This document shows, piece by piece, positions 61,758 to 64,000 of a stretch of DNA of 64,000 bases. Position numbers and translations under genes: made by a program. The notes beneath the pieces are model-generated. The model searched no databases. It was not told the origin of the DNA and worked only from the letters and a program-made list of their open reading frames with translations. This DNA comes from CAVYXK01 sp963708245 (GTDB lineage Bacteria; Pseudomonadota; Alphaproteobacteria; Acetobacterales; Acetobacteraceae). Every line of letters begins with the position of its first letter. Position 1 is the stretch's first letter. The stretch lies in contig OY970201.1 of NCBI GenBank assembly GCA_963708245.1, positions 7,750,001-7,814,000 on the forward strand, written 5' to 3'.

Positions 61758-62357
61758 ATGACCGAGCTCCTGCGCCAGATGGTTGCCGCCGGCGGCCGCT
61801 TCTCCACCCGGCTCGAGACCGGCGACAGGCTGCGCATCATCGACCTGCACGGCCAGCAGGCTGTGGACTTTCTGGCCTTTGCCGCAGAGCTGCCCGTGGA
61901 CCGCTACAACGCAGCCAATACCATGAAGCTCAACGGCACCATCTATCTCGGCAAAAGCGCCGCGCTCTATTCCGAACACTCCGAGAAGCTGTTGACGATC
62001 GTCGAAGACACTGTCGGAAAGCACGATACAATCGGCGGCTGTTGCAGCTCGTGGAGCAACCTCGTCCGCTACGGCATCAAGGACACGCCAAGCTGTTACG
62101 CGAACTTCACCGCCGAATTGGCCTGCTGGTCGCTCGGCCCGGCCGACATCGTCGCCAACGTTAATTTCTTCATGAACGTGCCGGTTCGCCAGGACGGCGC
62201 CATGGCGATCGAGCCGGGCCTCTCCAGGCCCGGCGATTATGTCGAGCTACGCGCCGAGCGTCCGGTCATCGCGGTGCTGTCGAACTGCCCGCAGCGCAAC
62301 AACCCGGCGGCCGGGTTTGCGCCCACGCCGATCGAGGTGATCGTCAGCCGTCCGTGA
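61758..62357 (+). CDS. DUF1989 (urea carboxylase-associated type) family protein
   Basis: 199 residues: GGRFSTRLETGDRLRIIDLH, GQQAVDFLAFAAELPVDRYN, TVGKHDTIGGCCSSWSNLVR (Cys pair), TPSCYANFTAELACWSLGPA, NFFMNVPVRQDGAMAIEPGL and PVIAVLSNCPQRNNPAAGF. The conserved Cys/His pattern suggests a metal or cofactor site; the family is associated with urea carboxylase and guanidine/carboxylate metabolism, with unknown activity. A second, truncated copy about 87% identical lies at 63293–63598. Confidence 0.85.
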   Translation: MTELLRQMVAAGGRFSTRLETGDRLRIIDLHGQQAVDFLAFAAELPVDRYNAANTMKLNGTIYLGKSAALYSEHSEKLLTIVEDTVGKHDTIGGCCSSWSNLVRYGIKDTPSCYANFTAELACWSLGPADIVANVNFFMNVPVRQDGAMAIEPGLSRPGDYVELRAERPVIAVLSNCPQRNNPAAGFAPTPIEVIVSRP

Positions 62358-62373
62358 ACCGGGCGGCCGCTCC

Positions 62374-62700
62374 TTACTTCACCGACGAAAACGAGGTGGG
62401 CGCCAGGATCGCGTTGGTAACCTTCGCGACGATCGCGCCATTCGCCTCGGTCTGCGCGCGCGCCGCCAGCCAGTCCGGATCGACCGCGAAGCGGGCCCAT
62501 TTCTGCTCGCGTTCGGCCAGCAATTCCCAGGCGAGCAGGTAATACAGCGTCTGGTTCGACTCGCCGATCACCGTCGTCCAGAACCCCGCTTGCTTGATCC
62601 CGTGCTTCTCCCACAGTTTCAGCGTGATCGTGTCGAACCGCTTCAACAGATCGGGCAACCGGCCCGGCACGCACTCATATATCCGCAGCTCGTACAGCAT
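62374..62700 (-). CDS. NIPSNAP family protein
   Basis: 108 residues from ATG 62700: MLYELRIYECVPGRLPDLLK, RFDTITLKLWEKHGIKQAGF, WTTVIGESNQTLYYLLAWEL, LLAEREQKWARFAVDPDWLA. These are the NIPSNAP (dimeric alpha/beta-barrel) signatures: YELRxY and the G-x-W-x-x-x-x-G-x-x-x-x-x-x-Y-L-L-A-W block. Such proteins occur in small-molecule catabolic operons, of uncertain activity. It is downstream of the short-chain dehydrogenase on the same strand, 34 bases apart, suggesting an operon. Confidence 0.85.
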   Translation of the reverse strand: MLYELRIYECVPGRLPDLLKRFDTITLKLWEKHGIKQAGFWTTVIGESNQTLYYLLAWELLAEREQKWARFAVDPDWLAARAQTEANGAIVAKVTNAILAPTSFSSVK

Positions 62701-62734
62701 CGTCTCGCTTCTCCCTTCACAATAAGCCGGAAAG

Positions 62735-63297
62735 CTAGAACCTCTCGACCCAGGGCCGCAACTCCACCTCCCAGGTCCACGCGCTGCGCGCCTGGTTCGG
62801 CACGTGCCAATACGTCTCGGCGATCGCGTCGGGATCGAGCATGCTGTCCGGCGCATCAGCCGGCTCGGTGCGGCCCGGATTGCGGATCGCTCCGTCGATC
62901 ACGAAATGCGCCACGTGGATGCCCTGCGGCGCCAGTTCGCGCGCCATGCTCTGCGCCAGCCCGCGCAGCGCGAACTTGCCCATCGCGAACGACGCAGACT
63001 GCGCGTATCCCTTGACGCTCGCCGATGCGCCGGTGAACAGGATCGCCCCCTCGCGCTTCGGTAGCATCAGCCGCGCCGCCTGCTGCGCCACCAGGAACCC
63101 GCCATAGGCGCTGACCGCGAGCGCCCGCGCCACCTCTTCCGGCACCAGCGAGGTAATCGGCCCGCGCGCCCGCGCGCTGGCGTTATAGACCACCACGTCG
63201 GGTTCCCCGACCGCAGCAACCAAGGGCGTCCACTTCGGTTTCCGACGCCTCGCAGGCGAACGAAACCGCACCGGTCTCGGCGCACAGTCCCATGGAG
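62735..63297 (-). pseudogene. Short-chain dehydrogenase (SDR), 5' end deleted and frameshifted
   Basis: The C-terminal three-quarters of an SDR are readable: PDVVVYNASARARGPITSLV (NNAG-like strand), GFLVAQQAARLMLPKREGAI, LFTGASASVKGYAQSASFAM, GKFALRGLAQSMARELAPQG and HVAHFVIDGAIRNPGRTEPA. Upstream, ETGAVSFACEASETEVDAL is in another frame; removing one T near 63225–63232 joins it to VAAVGEPD. The Rossmann start (TGxxxGxG) is gone: at about 63293 the sequence switches to a DUF1989 gene fragment on the other strand. Product would be inactive. Confidence 0.75.
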
Positions 63298-63598
63298 TAA
63301 TCTCGTCCGCTACGGGGTCCCGCATACGCCAAGCTGCTACGCGAACTTTGTCGCTGAGCTGGCCTGCTGGTCACTTGCGCCTACCGATATCGTCGCCAAC
63401 GTAAATCTCTTCATGAATGTCCCGGTGCGCCAGGACGGCGCCATGGCAATCGAGCCCGGCCTCTCCAAGCCCGGCGATTACGTCGAGCTGCGGGCGGAGT
63501 GCCCGGTGATCGCGGTGTTGTCGAACTGCCCACAGCAGCACAACCCCGCGGCCGGGTTCACGCCCACGCCGATCGAGGTGATCGTCAGCCGGTCATGA
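63293..63598 (+). pseudogene. Truncated second copy of the DUF1989 gene
   Basis: Starting at WSNLVRYGVPHTPSCYANFV the sequence matches the last 100 residues of the gene at 61758–62357 (about 87% identity), through AELACWSLAPTDIVANVNLF, FMNVPVRQDGAMAIEPGLSK and PVIAVLSNCPQQHNPAAGF to a TGA. The first half is missing, replaced by the truncated SDR gene. An ATG at 63413 could give a 61-residue product, unlikely to be functional. It marks the right edge of a local deletion or recombination. Confidence 0.8.
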
Positions 63599-63768
63599 AC
63601 CCGCCGGCGGTAGACGGGCCCTTTCATGTGGGGAGCTTGCTGCCGCTAAGCCAAGCCGAGACAAAGCCGTTGCCGCGGGTGCTTGGTCAAGGTAGAAGAA
63701 GGCACCCGATCACCAATCTGTCCTGATGAAACGGCCGATACCCCAATACCAAACGAAGGGAACGCAGC

Positions 63769-64000
63769 ATGTCCGGGAGCATCGAAGCGAAAAACGCCTG
63801 GTTAGAGCGCGTGCTTGGGTATCAGTTCCAGGACGGCTCACGGACGGCAGACCAGGGTGCGCAAACGGCGGCCCGGCGGGCGGCGGTTCGGCTGGCCAAG
63901 GGGCTTCTGGTATGGAACAATACCAGAACCTATGTTGGGCAGCAGGTCAGCAGGTTGCAGCAAGCAATCCTGATCGACGCAAAAGATGAGCCTGATTTCG
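63769..64000 (+). CDS. Hypothetical protein, cut by window end
   Basis: An open frame of 77 codons to the window edge from ATG 63769 (GAAGGGAA upstream): MSGSIEAKNAWLERVLGYQF, then Arg/Ala/Gln-rich sequence (TAARRAAVRLAKGLLVWNNT). The protein is predicted helical. Proteins with an MSGSIEAKNAWLERVLG-like start occur in secretion- or toxin-associated loci, but no function is claimed. The 63599–63768 interval before it is non-coding. Confidence 0.6.
   Translation, partial: MSGSIEAKNAWLERVLGYQFQDGSRTADQGAQTAARRAAVRLAKGLLVWNNTRTYVGQQVSRLQQAILIDAKDEPDF

Noticed and set aside
1..64000. CRISPR array
   Set aside because: No regularly spaced direct repeats were seen; the only tandem repeat is the ACCGGN tract inside a coding gene.

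Overview
The window is GC-rich, densely packed DNA from an alphaproteobacterium. Gene content, codon use and the operon tsaE–amgK–murU–addB point to the Rhodospirillales, probably Acetobacteraceae or relatives. This is inferred from family resemblance only; no 16S gene is present.

Layout. 1–19.4 kb is a metabolic region: two divergent FAD/aminomethyl-domain oxidoreductases, a luciferase-like monooxygenase, a Rieske protein with a large helical tail, a xylose-isomerase-like TIM barrel, a methyltransferase, a MetE-like protein, a PLP desulfhydrase, msrP, a frameshifted DUF1835 gene, a two-gene flavoprotein unit, hemB, a PanE-type reductase and an acyl-CoA (oxalate-CoA-like) ligase. At 19.5 kb lies tRNA-Lys(UUU). 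Behind it, 20.3–27.4 kb is island-like: GIY-YIG-like, HEPN-like, broken SIR2-like and PD-(D/E)XK-like genes, plus a complete group II intron with its reverse transcriptase. kup and a Hint-domain surface protein follow.

33.6–40.6 kb is the most unusual part. Six small precursors each combine a Sec-type signal peptide with an L-[TS]-D-x-[QE]-[ML]-D-x-[VM]-T-A-G block, spaced exactly like a double-glycine leader. They are followed by a lipoprotein C39-type peptidase, a coiled-coil outer-membrane barrel, a LuxR-type regulator whose receiver lacks its phospho-acceptor Asp, and a larger lipoprotein carrying a variant of the same block. I read this as an exported-peptide maturation system acting in the periplasm.

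41.9–47.6 kb holds a DUF1156 DNA methyltransferase and a DUF499 ATPase, a pair associated with phage defence; the ATPase gene has an in-frame TAA. 50.1–52.9 kb is an IS66 element with a frameshifted tnpC, lying downstream of addB where addA would be expected. 56–58.4 kb is the MurNAc-recycling/t6A operon. An orphan toxin-tail/immunity-like pair, a ferredoxin-NADP reductase, a DUF4115-like membrane protein and a rearranged DUF1989 region close the window.

At least eight genes are broken by one or two bases, often at homopolymers or short repeats. This is either widespread decay or indel error in the assembly, so broken genes should be read with that in mind.
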